Of a DNA stretch of 64,000 nucleotides, positions 36,063 through 45,002 are shown one piece after another. The position numbers were made by a program, and so were the translations under genes. The DNA is taken from contig JBLMZI010000011.1 of assembly GCA_050258755.1 (NCBI GenBank), positions 402,756 through 466,755 of the forward strand. The letters are read 5' to 3'. Source of the stretch: JBLMZI01 sp050258755 (GTDB lineage: Bacteria > Bacillota > Syntrophomonadia > Syntrophomonadales > DTU052). The notes under the pieces were generated by a model. The model saw only the letters and a program-made list of their open reading frames with translations. It did not search any database and was not told the origin of the DNA. Position 1 is the stretch's first letter. Every line of letters starts with the position of its first letter.

Positions 36063-36587
36063 ATGAAGAAACGCGGCGTCCTGTCAATTGTTCTGATTCT
36101 GGTGATGCTGCTGACCGTTGGGTTCGTTGTTTCCGGGTGCGGATCTGACCGTCAGCCGCCGGCGGGAGAAAAGAGTGGTCAGACTTCGGAAACCGGCAAG
36201 AAGGATGCCGGTGAAACCCAAGTCCCCAGGGTCTTTGTGCAGGGGGTCGAGGTAAAATACGATACGCCGCCGGTTGTGGAGCAGGGTGCGATTCTGGTTC
36301 CCCTGCGGGCGACCTTTCAGGCGATCAATACCGACGTGAAATGGGACGCAGCCAAACAAACCATCGAAATCGCGTCCGGTTATAATGAAAAGCTGGTCAT
36401 GCAGGTTGGCAGCAAACGGGCCCTTTTGTACAAAAATAGCGGAATGGAACAAAAAATGATGGACGTTCCGGCAAAAATCATCAATGGAAGAACATATATC
36501 CCCCTGATTTTCGTGATGGGGGTTCTCAACGCTAACGTTGATTGGGACAAGAACACCCAATGTGTCTATATCACCCGAAAACGGTAG
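36063..36587 (+). CDS. Stalk-domain lipoprotein
   Basis: Lipoprotein of 174 residues: hydrophobic segment and lipobox VVSGC (Cys about residue 26), a Ser/Gly/Lys linker, then one stalk/copper-amine-oxidase-like domain (ILVPLRATFQAINTDVKWD and GRTYIPLIFVMGVLNANVDWD). The two paired half-motifs are the same as in the proteins at 11167 and 13887, but the second half has IFVMG in place of ARYVAEGLG. TTG 36060 or ATG 36063 are possible starts; GAGGTG lies about eight bases ahead of ATG 36063. Stands alone in front of the pilus operon. Confidence 0.82.
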   Translation: MKKRGVLSIVLILVMLLTVGFVVSGCGSDRQPPAGEKSGQTSETGKKDAGETQVPRVFVQGVEVKYDTPPVVEQGAILVPLRATFQAINTDVKWDAAKQTIEIASGYNEKLVMQVGSKRALLYKNSGMEQKMMDVPAKIINGRTYIPLIFVMGVLNANVDWDKNTQCVYITRKR

Positions 36588-36646
36588 GAATCTCAACCCA
36601 GGTGCATTACAAACCCCATATTTCGACAAATACGGACTTTTTAGTA

Positions 36647-36676
36647 TTGTCGGAATATTGCCCGATATAGTACAAT
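36647..36676 (+). promoter_or_regulatory. Candidate promoter of the pilin gene
   Basis: TTGTCG (36647-36652) and TACAAT (36671-36676) are 18 bases apart. The predicted leader to the pilin start at 36798 is about 115 bases. No other promoter-like sequence stands out in the gap. Confidence 0.5.
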
Positions 36677-36797
36677 AAAGCCAGCGAATCCACTGGGATG
36701 GTAATAGGCCCAGATTCTTCGGTGCCGTATGGGCTTGTTCCTCATCCGGTAAAACCGCTTGACCAGTGGGACAAATAATGTAATGGAGGGAATTTTA

Positions 36798-36956
36798 ATG
36801 AACTTACTTAAGCGTCTGACCCAGGAAGAGCAAGGCCAAGGGATGACTGAGTATGGTTTGATTATTGCCCTGATTGCCGTCGTTGTTATTGGCGGTCTGG
36901 TTCTGCTTGGACCGAAAATTAAGGACATGTTTACGACGGTATCCAATAACCTGTAG
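36798..36956 (+). CDS. flp: Flp/Fap-type pilin (class IVb)
   Basis: Small pilin precursor of 52 residues. A charged leader is followed by the class IVb processing site EEQG/QGMTEYGLI: cleavage after Gly leaves a mature N-terminus with Glu at +5 and Tyr at +6, the Flp hallmark. A single hydrophobic helix follows (ALIAVVVIGGLVLL). GGAGGG precedes ATG 36798. The prepilin peptidase to cut it is encoded next. A terminator 140 bases downstream probably lets the pilin be made in excess over the assembly proteins. Confidence 0.95.
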   Translation: MNLLKRLTQEEQGQGMTEYGLIIALIAVVVIGGLVLLGPKIKDMFTTVSNNL

Positions 36957-37095
36957 ATTTGAGTTTCGGTTTAGTCTCATTGGTGGACTGCCACGGCTTC
37001 CCTGCGGGACGGGAAAGTGTTCCGATGCCATATCGGACAATGTTTTCGGACGAGATAGGCACTGGGAAGGATGAGTCGTTTCCGATAACCTCACT

Positions 37096-37128
37096 AGTCC
37101 CACTTGTCCTTCAAGTGGGACTTTTTAT
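37096..37128 (+). terminator. Terminator between pilin and assembly genes
   Basis: AGTCCCACTTG and CAAGTGGGACT form an 11-base stem with a TCCTT loop followed by TTTTTATTT. It should be partial, allowing reduced read-through to the tad assembly genes. Confidence 0.88.
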
Positions 37129-37177
37129 TTGGGGCAGGCTCACGCTGAATCGACGAAACGAATGATAGGATGTTTTG

Positions 37178-37696
37178 ATGACCGCGCTGGATGGGCTTTT
37201 ATTCGGAACCGTGATGGTCTGCACGCTGACCGACCTGTTCCGGCGAAAGATCTACAATGCCGTTTTACTTCCGGTTTTGCTGCTGGCATTGCTGCTGAAC
37301 TACCGCGCCGAAGGCTTAGCCGGACTGGGGCATTCGGCAGTCGGGCTAATGATCGGACTGGCAATTCTTTTCATCCCATTTGTCATGGGCGGGATGGGAG
37401 CCGGCGATGTCAAGTTCCTGGCGGTGATCGGCGCCGTGAAAGGGCCCTATTTTGTATTTCTGACCGCTCTCGGTATGGGATTAGCCGGCGGCGTCATCGG
37501 TTTGGTCTATCTGGCAGCAGAAAAACGGTTATTGGCCGGAATCAGCAATCTGTTCCGGCGCGTTTGGATGATGGCGCTTTCACGGCGGCTGGCCGAGCCG
37601 CCGGAAGACGATGGAAAGCAATCGACCGTCCCGTACGGCGTGGCTATTGCGGCCGGCGCGGTGGCGGCCTATTTTTGGCTGAGGTGCTTACCATGA
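37178..37696 (+). CDS. tadV: Prepilin peptidase, TadV/CpaA-type (A24)
   Basis: Membrane aspartyl protease of 172 residues that trims Flp prepilin. The first catalytic Asp is in TDLFRRKIYN after the first helix, the second in the GMGAGDVKFLAVIGA motif. It lacks the N-terminal methylase domain, as TadV/CpaA does. ATG 37178 (TTG 37175 adjacent) follows TAGGA. It overlaps tadE by an ATGA. Confidence 0.93.
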   Translation: MTALDGLLFGTVMVCTLTDLFRRKIYNAVLLPVLLLALLLNYRAEGLAGLGHSAVGLMIGLAILFIPFVMGGMGAGDVKFLAVIGAVKGPYFVFLTALGMGLAGGVIGLVYLAAEKRLLAGISNLFRRVWMMALSRRLAEPPEDDGKQSTVPYGVAIAAGAVAAYFWLRCLP

Positions 37697-38109
37697 TTCG
37701 ATCAGCCGTCACAGGGACAAAAAATCGGTTTCAACCGGGACAGGCCACGCTGGAGCTGGCACTGATACTGCCGGTTCTGCTTTTGCTGGTGTTTGGCATG
37801 ATTGAATTCGGCCGACTGTATTCCGTGGATCTCGGGATTGCCAACGCAGCCCGGGACGGTGCGCGGGCGGCCGCGGTCGGGGCGACCGACGCCCAGGTTA
37901 CGGATATCGTTCAAAAAGGCGTGCAAGCCTTGACGCTGACGCCCAGCGAACTGGGTGTGGTGGTCACGCCGGTTCTGGCGTCCCGCGTCAGAGGAGCCAC
38001 AGTTCGGGTTTACGTTTATTATCCGGTCCGTATCTATACGCCGGTGATCAGTAATGTCATCGGAGAGACTCACGAAGTGTCCAGTGCTGTATATATGCGG
38101 GTAGAGTAA
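37693..38109 (+). CDS. tadE: TadE-like pseudopilin
   Basis: Membrane-anchored minor pilin of 138 residues. GQATLELALILPVLLLLVFGMIEFGRL is the TadE-like signature (helix near residues 20-45) with Glu at position +5 after a processing Gly. The rest is a soluble domain. ATG 37693 overlaps the upstream stop (ATGA), so translation is coupled. Confidence 0.92.
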   Translation: MIRSAVTGTKNRFQPGQATLELALILPVLLLLVFGMIEFGRLYSVDLGIANAARDGARAAAVGATDAQVTDIVQKGVQALTLTPSELGVVVTPVLASRVRGATVRVYVYYPVRIYTPVISNVIGETHEVSSAVYMRVE

Positions 38110-38114
38110 AGGGC

Positions 38115-39065
38115 GTGAGTTTGGTGAAACGGTTCCGCTTGGTGAAACGATTCTGGAACGAAGAGTCCGGGGCATCCATCGTATTGGTGGCCTTGATGCT
38201 GACTGTGCTGCTTTCCATGGCGGCACTGGTCATCGATGGTGGCCTCCTCTACATGAACCGGGCCAAGCTTGTGCATGCGATTGACGCGGCGGTTTTGGCC
38301 GGCGCCCAGGACCTTCCCGATCATCCAGACACGGCGCGGGCCACCGCAGAGGCGTATCTTCGCTCAAACAACATTGATCCTGCCGATGTAACCATTCAAA
38401 TCACTGATTCGAACACCCATATTTCGGCTTCAGCCTCCAAACCGGTCAGCTTTTTCTTTGCGCCGGTCATCGGGCTGACCGGCACGAATGTGGAAGGCAA
38501 CGCGACTGCGATCATTGCACCGATTATTGCCACCGGAGATCTGGTCCCCTGGGGCGTTAGCGAGCAATCCTTTGTTTACGGGCAGCAGTACCACCTGAAA
38601 ACCGGATCGCCGGCTGATTCGCACGATCCGGGTACGATTAACGGTTGGTTTGGATGTCTTCAATTCCCGGGCAACAGCGGGGCCGACGATTACCGGGACG
38701 CTATCCTGAGCGGGTACGCCGGTACTCTTGAAATCGGGGATCATCTTGAAACCGAACAGGGGAATATGAGCGGACCGACCGAAACCGGGGTGCTGTCGCG
38801 GTTCAACGCCTGTAATCACACGCCAAGCTGCACCTATTCCTCGTTCGTCCGGAGCTGTCCGCGGGTGGTGGTGGTCCCGGTCATTACGGTGGTTGGGGCG
38901 CACGAAGTGGAAGTGAAGGGGTTTGCCGCTTTTGTTCTTGAAGGGGAAAGCGGTTCGGGCAATAACTGCTATGTGACAGGCCGTTTTGTTCATACGGTCG
39001 GCAGCGGAGATGTGTCGACCAGCGCGGCTGATTACGGGTTTTATGGCGTAAAACTGACGATTTAA
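38115..39065 (+). CDS. TadG-like pilus assembly protein
   Basis: Protein of 316 residues with one N-terminal helix (ASIVLVALMLTVLLSMAALVIDGGLLY), the TadG/vWA-like Flp-associated N-domain (PF13400). The external part has four Cys (GCLQF, ACNHTPSCTY, RSCPRV) that may form disulphides and lacks a clear von Willebrand A domain. Start GTG 38115 is likely; the alternative is GTG 38124. Positioned as in other Tad operons, probably a minor surface subunit or anchor. Confidence 0.85.
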   Translation: MSLVKRFRLVKRFWNEESGASIVLVALMLTVLLSMAALVIDGGLLYMNRAKLVHAIDAAVLAGAQDLPDHPDTARATAEAYLRSNNIDPADVTIQITDSNTHISASASKPVSFFFAPVIGLTGTNVEGNATAIIAPIIATGDLVPWGVSEQSFVYGQQYHLKTGSPADSHDPGTINGWFGCLQFPGNSGADDYRDAILSGYAGTLEIGDHLETEQGNMSGPTETGVLSRFNACNHTPSCTYSSFVRSCPRVVVVPVITVVGAHEVEVKGFAAFVLEGESGSGNNCYVTGRFVHTVGSGDVSTSAADYGFYGVKLTI

Positions 39066-39172
39066 AGTTAATCCTGCGAAAGAAAAAAAGAAATCACCCC
39101 GATTTTTCACATAGGCTTTTCGAAGCCGGAACAATAGACAAAATATTGCTTTGCTTAAGGAGTGGCAGGTCT

Positions 39173-39961
39173 ATGAAAGGCAAAATGGTACTGTTTGTTG
39201 CGGTATTAATGGGAGTACTGACCGCTTTCCTGGCATTTGTGTACATAAAGACGATAAAGGATTCCATAGACAAGACCCCATACACAACCCGTGCCGTGGC
39301 CGCCCAGCTCATCCCGCAGAACACAGCCATCACGGTGGAAATGATTAAAACCGAGCGGGTGCCTACCGCTGTTAAACATCCCGGTGAATTGACCGATCCA
39401 AAGGACATTATTGGAAAAATCGCGCTGGTCGCCATTCCACAGGGTGAAATCATTCAGGCGAATACGGTTGTCAAACCGGGCGATCCATCCCAGGGCTTTT
39501 CTTATGTCATTCCTGAGGGTAAACGGGCGATGACCATTGAAATCTCGGACACGAACGGGGTAAACGGCATGCTGCGGGGTGGAAACCGGGTTGACTTGAT
39601 TACCACCGTTTCCGGTCAGGGTGAAGGCGGGACGGTGGCTCTGGTGGTTCTGCAGGATATTGAAGTGCTCGCGGTCGGCGCTCTGCCGCCGGGAGCGGTT
39701 TACCAGGGGCAATCGAACCCGGCCGCCAAGACGGTGACCCTCTGTGTTTCCCTTTCGGACGCGCTTCGATTAAAGGCCGCCACTTCGATGGGACAGGTTC
39801 AGCTGCTGCTGCGCTCACCGGCCGAGAAACCGCCTGCGGGAGCCGGTCTGTTTTCCACCGACAGCTCCCCGATCTATACCGGCGGGTTTAGATCTGATGA
39901 TTTTTTGAACCAGGTAAAGGCGGGTCCTCCGGCGGCTCCGGCCGCTAAACCGGCCCGTTGA
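39173..39961 (+). CDS. cpaB: Flp pilus assembly protein CpaB/RcpC
   Basis: Membrane-anchored protein of 262 residues. One N-terminal helix (VLFVAVLMGVLTAFLAFVY), a SAF domain with AAQLIPQNTAITVEMI, and the RcpC/CpaB region (RGGNRVDLITTVSG). It is thought to modulate pilus assembly, normally next to a secretin; here there is no secretin gene. AAGGAG ten bases before ATG 39173 sets the start. In a monoderm its role may be wall-side support. Confidence 0.92.
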   Translation: MKGKMVLFVAVLMGVLTAFLAFVYIKTIKDSIDKTPYTTRAVAAQLIPQNTAITVEMIKTERVPTAVKHPGELTDPKDIIGKIALVAIPQGEIIQANTVVKPGDPSQGFSYVIPEGKRAMTIEISDTNGVNGMLRGGNRVDLITTVSGQGEGGTVALVVLQDIEVLAVGALPPGAVYQGQSNPAAKTVTLCVSLSDALRLKAATSMGQVQLLLRSPAEKPPAGAGLFSTDSSPIYTGGFRSDDFLNQVKAGPPAAPAAKPAR

Positions 39962-40045
39962 GAATTCGGTTTGGACATCGGACCAGCGGATGCGGCTTAA
40001 CGTTTGCAGGAGTCAATGAAGGATTGAAGGCTGGGAGGTTTCGGC

Positions 40046-41272
40046 GTGGTTAATGTAGATAAGCTGGCCAGGACTGGATCATTAAGACTGTACAAGTCCG
40101 ACGAAGTGATCTTCTATGAGGACGATCCGGGCAGTGAAATGTATGTCATTGTGTCCGGGAAAGTAGAGATCTTAATGAAAACCATATATGGGTCGATGAT
40201 TTCGTTGGCCCGGCTGTACCCGGGAGATTTTTTTGGGGAAATGTCACTGCTTGAATCCATGCCCCGCAGCGCAACGGTACGGGCTGTGGAAGACACGGTT
40301 GTGATCCAGGTCAACCGGGACAATCTCAACAGCGTCATCCTTCAGCAGCCGCAGCTGGTTTATGAATTAATGAAAGGGCTGAGCAGCCGGCTTCGCAAAG
40401 CGAACGACGAGCTTCGGAACGTGAAAAATGCCGACATATGGAAAACCATCCGGGTTGAAAGCGTGGGTGACGATCCGGATTTGGCCAGATCAGGCACGAG
40501 GATCCGCACCGGGAAAACGCTGTATCCGGAAGGACATCAGCTTTACCGGATCCCGGAACCGTTAAGTTTCGCGGATTATGTGGCGGAAAAATCGGTTCAC
40601 TGTCCGGTGTGCGACAAACCATTTGATACCCATATCGTCCGAAATTCAAGGCTGACCCTGGAACTGTTGGAAACCGATTTCCGGCACCGGTATAAGAATT
40701 TTGATCCGATCTGGTATAACATTTGGGTTTGCCCGGCCTGCTATTACGCCAATTTCGATCTGGAGTTCAACCAGATCAGCGGGCACGGGAAACAGCTGAT
40801 TCTGGACAGCGCGCAGGAAATCCGGGACAATCTCGAATTCAGGTACACCTCAATGCGGGATATTGACCAGGTTTTCACCGCTTATTACCTCGCCCTGCGT
40901 TCGATTGAGGTGGCTATGCCCAACAAAGAGCTGCTGGGCCGGCTCTGGCTGAGGGTGCACTGGCTGTATAACGACGTTGGGGATCAAAAGATGTCAAAGA
41001 TGGCCGCGAGCAAGGCCTTGAAATATTACACGGAAATTCAGCACCTGCCGGCGGCGCTTGGTTTGCAGGACCAGCGGCTTATTATCCTGGTCGGGCAGTT
41101 GTGCGCGGCGGTGGAGAGCTACGAGGAAGCCTTGAAACATTTCCTCAGCGCGATCATCTTCGCGGTTGGGGAAAACATGAATCCCGAGGTCGACGAAATG
41201 AACCGCCTCGCCCAGCGAAGCGCGGAAGAAATGATGAAAAAGATCAATTCGGGCCAGGGGAAAAAGAAATAA
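40046..41272 (+). CDS. Cyclic-nucleotide-binding (Crp-type) domain fused to DUF2225
   Basis: Cytoplasmic protein of 408 residues. Residues about 10-125 are a cNMP-binding beta roll (VIFYEDDPGSEMYVIVSGKV and GDFFGEMSLLESMPRSATVRA, the phosphate-binding cassette with R). No helix-turn-helix follows. Residues about 175-400 are DUF2225 (PF09986) with a CPVC...CPAC zinc site and an alpha-helical tail with TPR-like pairs. Start is GTG 40046 with GGGAGG seven bases before. It lies between cpaB and tadZ, so it is probably a second-messenger-responsive or structural part of the pilus system. DUF2225 has no defined function. Confidence 0.85.
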   Translation: MVNVDKLARTGSLRLYKSDEVIFYEDDPGSEMYVIVSGKVEILMKTIYGSMISLARLYPGDFFGEMSLLESMPRSATVRAVEDTVVIQVNRDNLNSVILQQPQLVYELMKGLSSRLRKANDELRNVKNADIWKTIRVESVGDDPDLARSGTRIRTGKTLYPEGHQLYRIPEPLSFADYVAEKSVHCPVCDKPFDTHIVRNSRLTLELLETDFRHRYKNFDPIWYNIWVCPACYYANFDLEFNQISGHGKQLILDSAQEIRDNLEFRYTSMRDIDQVFTAYYLALRSIEVAMPNKELLGRLWLRVHWLYNDVGDQKMSKMAASKALKYYTEIQHLPAALGLQDQRLIILVGQLCAAVESYEEALKHFLSAIIFAVGENMNPEVDEMNRLAQRSAEEMMKKINSGQGKKK

Positions 41273-41339
41273 CCGGCTGCACCGGGGTTTCGCAGACCGA
41301 TTTCAAAGCTAAATAGAACACCGCAAGGGAGCGTCATAC

Positions 41340-42587
41340 ATGGAACAAATCAAGGTCCTTATCGTCGATGACAACCAGCAAAACCGCGAAAATATAGCCC
41401 GAATTCTGGCCATGGAGCAGGGGATTCAGGTGGTCGGCGACGCCGAAAGCGGGGATCTGGCGATCAAGAAAACTCAGCAGCTTGAACCGAATATCATTGT
41501 CATGGACCTTGATATGCCGGGCATGGACGGTGTGACCGCCACGGAGAAAATCACGTTGGTCAACCCGGATATCGGCGTTATTATCATGAGCGAAACCAGC
41601 GAACTGCAATACTTAAAAAAGGCCATGTTCGCCGGCGCCCGGGACTATCTGGTCAAGCCATTCAACGCCGACGAACTGGTGGATACGATCAAACGGACCT
41701 ATCAGATCGAGCAGCAGCGCATGGCCAGCATCGAGGCCTCCAGCGGGGAAAAGAAAAAATCAGTGATGAAAAACCCGCAGGCCATTTTGGTGTTTGGGAC
41801 CAAAGGAGGGTCAGGCAAGACATCGATCGCGGTCAATCTTGCGATTCAGCTGTACCAGATTACCAACCGCAAAGTGGTGCTGATCGACCTGGACCTCCAG
41901 TTCGGGGACGTTGCCATCTTTACCAATTTGAATCCGAAACGAAGCATTGCCGAATTGGTCCAGGAAGCCAGCAAGATGGATATTAATCTGATGGAAAACT
42001 ATCTCATGCCCCATCCGTCAGGGATCAAAGTGCTGCCGGGGCCATTAAAGCCCGAGGACTCGGAATTGGTTACCGGTGAACATATCATGGATATTCTGAG
42101 CCTGCTGCGCCAGCACTACGACTATATTGTGATTGATACGCCCCCGGTTTTCCAGGACGCCACCTTGAGCGCCATGGACATGGCGAGCCGGATTCTGCTG
42201 GTGGTATCGATGGATATCCCGACCATCAAGAATACCCGGCTGACCCTGCACCTCCTGGAAACCTTGAATCAAAAGGCAAAATGCCGGCTGGTCTTAAACC
42301 GGGCCTCGGATAAGTTCGGGGTGAATGTCTCCGAAGTCGAGCAGACACTCGATTTTCCGATTTCATTCCAGGTGCCGAGCGATGGCAAGGTGGCGGTACC
42401 GGCCGCCAACAGCGGTAATCCGTTTGTGGTCTCCGAGCCGAATTCGGCGCTGAGCCAGGCCATCGAACAGATTGCGGAGACGATCATGAAAGAGGCGGAG
42501 CCGGGGGCCATCCCGATCAAACGGCACGGGGCCGTTAAGGCGGGGCCGCTCGGTGCGCTCATGAACCGGTTTTCGGCGAAGAAATAG
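41340..42587 (+). CDS. tadZ: TadZ/CpaE-like protein: receiver domain plus MinD-type ATPase
   Basis: Protein of 415 residues that should localise the pilus machine. Residues 1-120 form a CheY-like receiver with the acidic pair VDDN, the phosphorylation site in VMDLDMPG and K in LVKPF, all intact. Residues about 145-380 are a ParA/MinD ATPase with a deviant Walker A (GTKGGSGKTS) and DLDLQFGD. Unlike many TadZ proteins the receiver keeps every key residue, so regulation by phosphorylation is possible. Next to tadA. Confidence 0.92.
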   Translation: MEQIKVLIVDDNQQNRENIARILAMEQGIQVVGDAESGDLAIKKTQQLEPNIIVMDLDMPGMDGVTATEKITLVNPDIGVIIMSETSELQYLKKAMFAGARDYLVKPFNADELVDTIKRTYQIEQQRMASIEASSGEKKKSVMKNPQAILVFGTKGGSGKTSIAVNLAIQLYQITNRKVVLIDLDLQFGDVAIFTNLNPKRSIAELVQEASKMDINLMENYLMPHPSGIKVLPGPLKPEDSELVTGEHIMDILSLLRQHYDYIVIDTPPVFQDATLSAMDMASRILLVVSMDIPTIKNTRLTLHLLETLNQKAKCRLVLNRASDKFGVNVSEVEQTLDFPISFQVPSDGKVAVPAANSGNPFVVSEPNSALSQAIEQIAETIMKEAEPGAIPIKRHGAVKAGPLGALMNRFSAKK

Positions 42588-42627
42588 CGATTGGAACGAA
42601 CAACCTGCGTTGTTGAGGTGAACCATT

Positions 42628-44001
42628 ATGTCCCTTATGAAAAGAATTGAACAGCAGAAAGCGCCGGCGGAGCCTTCCGGTGCTGCGGAACAACCGGCGG
42701 AAAAGGCAAAAAAACCGGGCGTCAGGGAAGAACGAGTTGATAAATACGCCGAGTTAAAGATCCGCATCCACCATGAAGTGATTGACAGCATGGACCGTGA
42801 CCTTCGCAAAGCGGAAGGACTTGATGACGAAATCCGCCAGAAGGTCAAGGATCTGACGGTTGCTTCGCTGGAACGGGAAGTGGCTTTCCTACCGTATTCT
42901 GAGCGGCAGCAGATCGCGCAGGAGATCATTGACGAGGTGCTCGGCTTCGGCCCGATCGAGCCCCTATTGAACGACGTGGAAGTCAGCGAAATCATGGTCA
43001 ACAGTCCCAAACAGGTCTACTGTGAACGAAAAGGCAAGATCACCTTATCGGAGGTCGTCTTCCGCGACGACCAGCATGTGATGCATATCATCGACAAAAT
43101 CGTTTCTCCGATCGGCCGGCGCTGTGATGAAAGCAGTCCGATGGTTGACGCGCGCCTGCCGGACGGCTCCCGCGTTAATGCGATCATTCCGCCGCTGGCT
43201 TTAAGAGGCCCCTGTATCACGATTCGGAAGTTTTCCCGGGATCCGCTGAAGATTTCGGACTTGATCCGTTATGGATCGATGAGCCAAAACATGGCGCGTT
43301 TCCTCGAGGCAGCCGTTAAAGGGCGTATGAATATCGTCATCTCCGGTGGTACCGGCAGCGGAAAGACCACTGCCCTGAACGTGCTTTCCTCCTTCATTCC
43401 GGCCGACGAGCGGATTGTTACGGTTGAGGACTCCGCCGAGCTGCAGCTGAACCAGGACCACGTCATTTCCCTGGAAACCCGCTCTGCCAACGTTGAGGGC
43501 AAAGGGGCCGTAACCATGCGCGATCTGGTCAAGAATACCCTGCGGATGCGGCCGGACCGGATCGTTGTCGGCGAGGTCCGTTCCGGAGAAGCGCTGGACA
43601 TGCTGCAGGCGATGAATACCGGTCATGACGGCTCACTGACCACCGGACACGCCAACACGCCGCGCGACATGCTGTCGCGGCTTGAGACCATGGTGCTGAT
43701 GTCCGGAATGGAGCTTCCGGTTCGAGCGATCCGGGAACAAATCGCATCCGCGGTCAACCTGATCGTGCAGCAAAGCCGTCTGCGCGACGGTTCCCGCAAA
43801 ATGACCTACATAACGGAAGTGGTCGGCATGGAGGGTGAGACCATCGTGCTGCAGGATATTTTCATCTTCGACCAACAGGGGGTCGATGAACGCGGGAAAG
43901 TGATCGGGGAGCACAAACCGACCGGGATTGTTCCAAAACTGATCACGAAAATCGAAGAAGAAGGCATTCATTTACCCCGGGAAATCTTCCTGAACAAATA
44001 G
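42628..44001 (+). CDS. tadA: Tad/CpaF-type pilus assembly ATPase
   Basis: Hexameric secretion ATPase of 457 residues driving Flp pilus assembly. Walker A is GGTGSGKTTALN, the Asp box is VTVEDSAELQL, the His box is DGSLTTGHANT and Walker B lies in RIVVGEVRSGEAL. The N-terminal domain has the CpaF helix bundle. ATG 42628 follows a GAGGTG. Confidence 0.96.
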   Translation: MSLMKRIEQQKAPAEPSGAAEQPAEKAKKPGVREERVDKYAELKIRIHHEVIDSMDRDLRKAEGLDDEIRQKVKDLTVASLEREVAFLPYSERQQIAQEIIDEVLGFGPIEPLLNDVEVSEIMVNSPKQVYCERKGKITLSEVVFRDDQHVMHIIDKIVSPIGRRCDESSPMVDARLPDGSRVNAIIPPLALRGPCITIRKFSRDPLKISDLIRYGSMSQNMARFLEAAVKGRMNIVISGGTGSGKTTALNVLSSFIPADERIVTVEDSAELQLNQDHVISLETRSANVEGKGAVTMRDLVKNTLRMRPDRIVVGEVRSGEALDMLQAMNTGHDGSLTTGHANTPRDMLSRLETMVLMSGMELPVRAIREQIASAVNLIVQQSRLRDGSRKMTYITEVVGMEGETIVLQDIFIFDQQGVDERGKVIGEHKPTGIVPKLITKIEEEGIHLPREIFLNK

Positions 44002-44018
44002 TGCGAGGTGCCAAACAC

Positions 44019-44984
44019 ATGGAGTCTTTGATCGCAGTCGGGGTTTTTCTAAGCGTAACATTGCTTATCATCGGCGTATATCTGCATTCCACGGCCGAGC
44101 TGCGCATTATGCGGGACCGAATGACCATGATTCGCCAGGGGGACGCCGTGATCCATTTGACCGATGGCCGCGTGCGCAAGAAAAAGAAAACCCTGCAGGA
44201 ATCCCTGGTTGATATTACCCAGAGCTTTGTGGCCAAATCCTATGTAGAACGGGTGGAAGCCGAACTGGCCAAAGCGGATATTCCAATGCGCGGGGAGGAA
44301 TTTATCGCCCTTCGGATTCTTATCACGGTGCTGGCGGCAGTTCTGGGTTTCCTGATCCTGCGCAATTATGGCGCGCCGGTGGTCCTGATGATTGTGGCCT
44401 GGGTACTGCCGAATGTTCTTGTGAACAGTTTAAAATCCAAACGGCTGCAGAAGATTGATATGCAGATTACTGACGCCATCGGCGTCATGACCAATGCGCT
44501 TCGGGCCGGCTACAGCTTTCAGCAGGTCGTCGAGCTGGTCTCGCGCGAAATGACCGGACCGCTGGCGATGGAATTCAAAAAAACGAACCGCGACATCATT
44601 TTGGGGAAAACCTCTGATGAGGCACTCATCGCGCTGTCGGAGCGGGTGGAAAGCCAGGACCTTGGCCTCCTGGTCACCGCGGTGCTGATTCAGCGGCAAT
44701 CCGGTGGGAACCTGGCCGAGATCATCGACAAGATCGGTGATACCATCCGTGAGCGGGTACGCATGAAGGGCGAAATCAAAACCCTGACTGCGCAAGGGCG
44801 GGCTTCCGCCATGATCATCGGTTTTCTTCCGGTCGCGATTATCGGCATCCTGATGCTGATCAGTCCGGATTACGTCATGGTGCTCTTTCAGACGTCCACC
44901 GGCATTGCCATTGTTGCAGCTGGGGTGGTTTCTGAATTGCTCGGGGTTATTATGATCAACAAGCTGATTGATATCGAAATGTAG
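44019..44984 (+). CDS. tadB: Tad inner-membrane platform protein TadB
   Basis: Type II secretion system F-domain protein of 321 residues. Helices near residues 5-25 and 100-140, then the F domain (QITDAIGVMTNALRAGYSFQQ, SGGNLAEIIDKIGDTI) and two C-terminal helices. ATG 44019 is better than GTG 44001, which overlaps the tadA stop, because GCGAGGTG lies eight bases before it. Confidence 0.92.
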   Translation: MESLIAVGVFLSVTLLIIGVYLHSTAELRIMRDRMTMIRQGDAVIHLTDGRVRKKKKTLQESLVDITQSFVAKSYVERVEAELAKADIPMRGEEFIALRILITVLAAVLGFLILRNYGAPVVLMIVAWVLPNVLVNSLKSKRLQKIDMQITDAIGVMTNALRAGYSFQQVVELVSREMTGPLAMEFKKTNRDIILGKTSDEALIALSERVESQDLGLLVTAVLIQRQSGGNLAEIIDKIGDTIRERVRMKGEIKTLTAQGRASAMIIGFLPVAIIGILMLISPDYVMVLFQTSTGIAIVAAGVVSELLGVIMINKLIDIEM

Positions 44985-45002
44985 TCCAAAGGATGTGAAT
45001 GT

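Noticed and set aside
37129..37692. N-terminal extension of TadE
   Set aside because: It overlaps the prepilin peptidase in another frame; the ATGA overlap at 37693 gives the true start.
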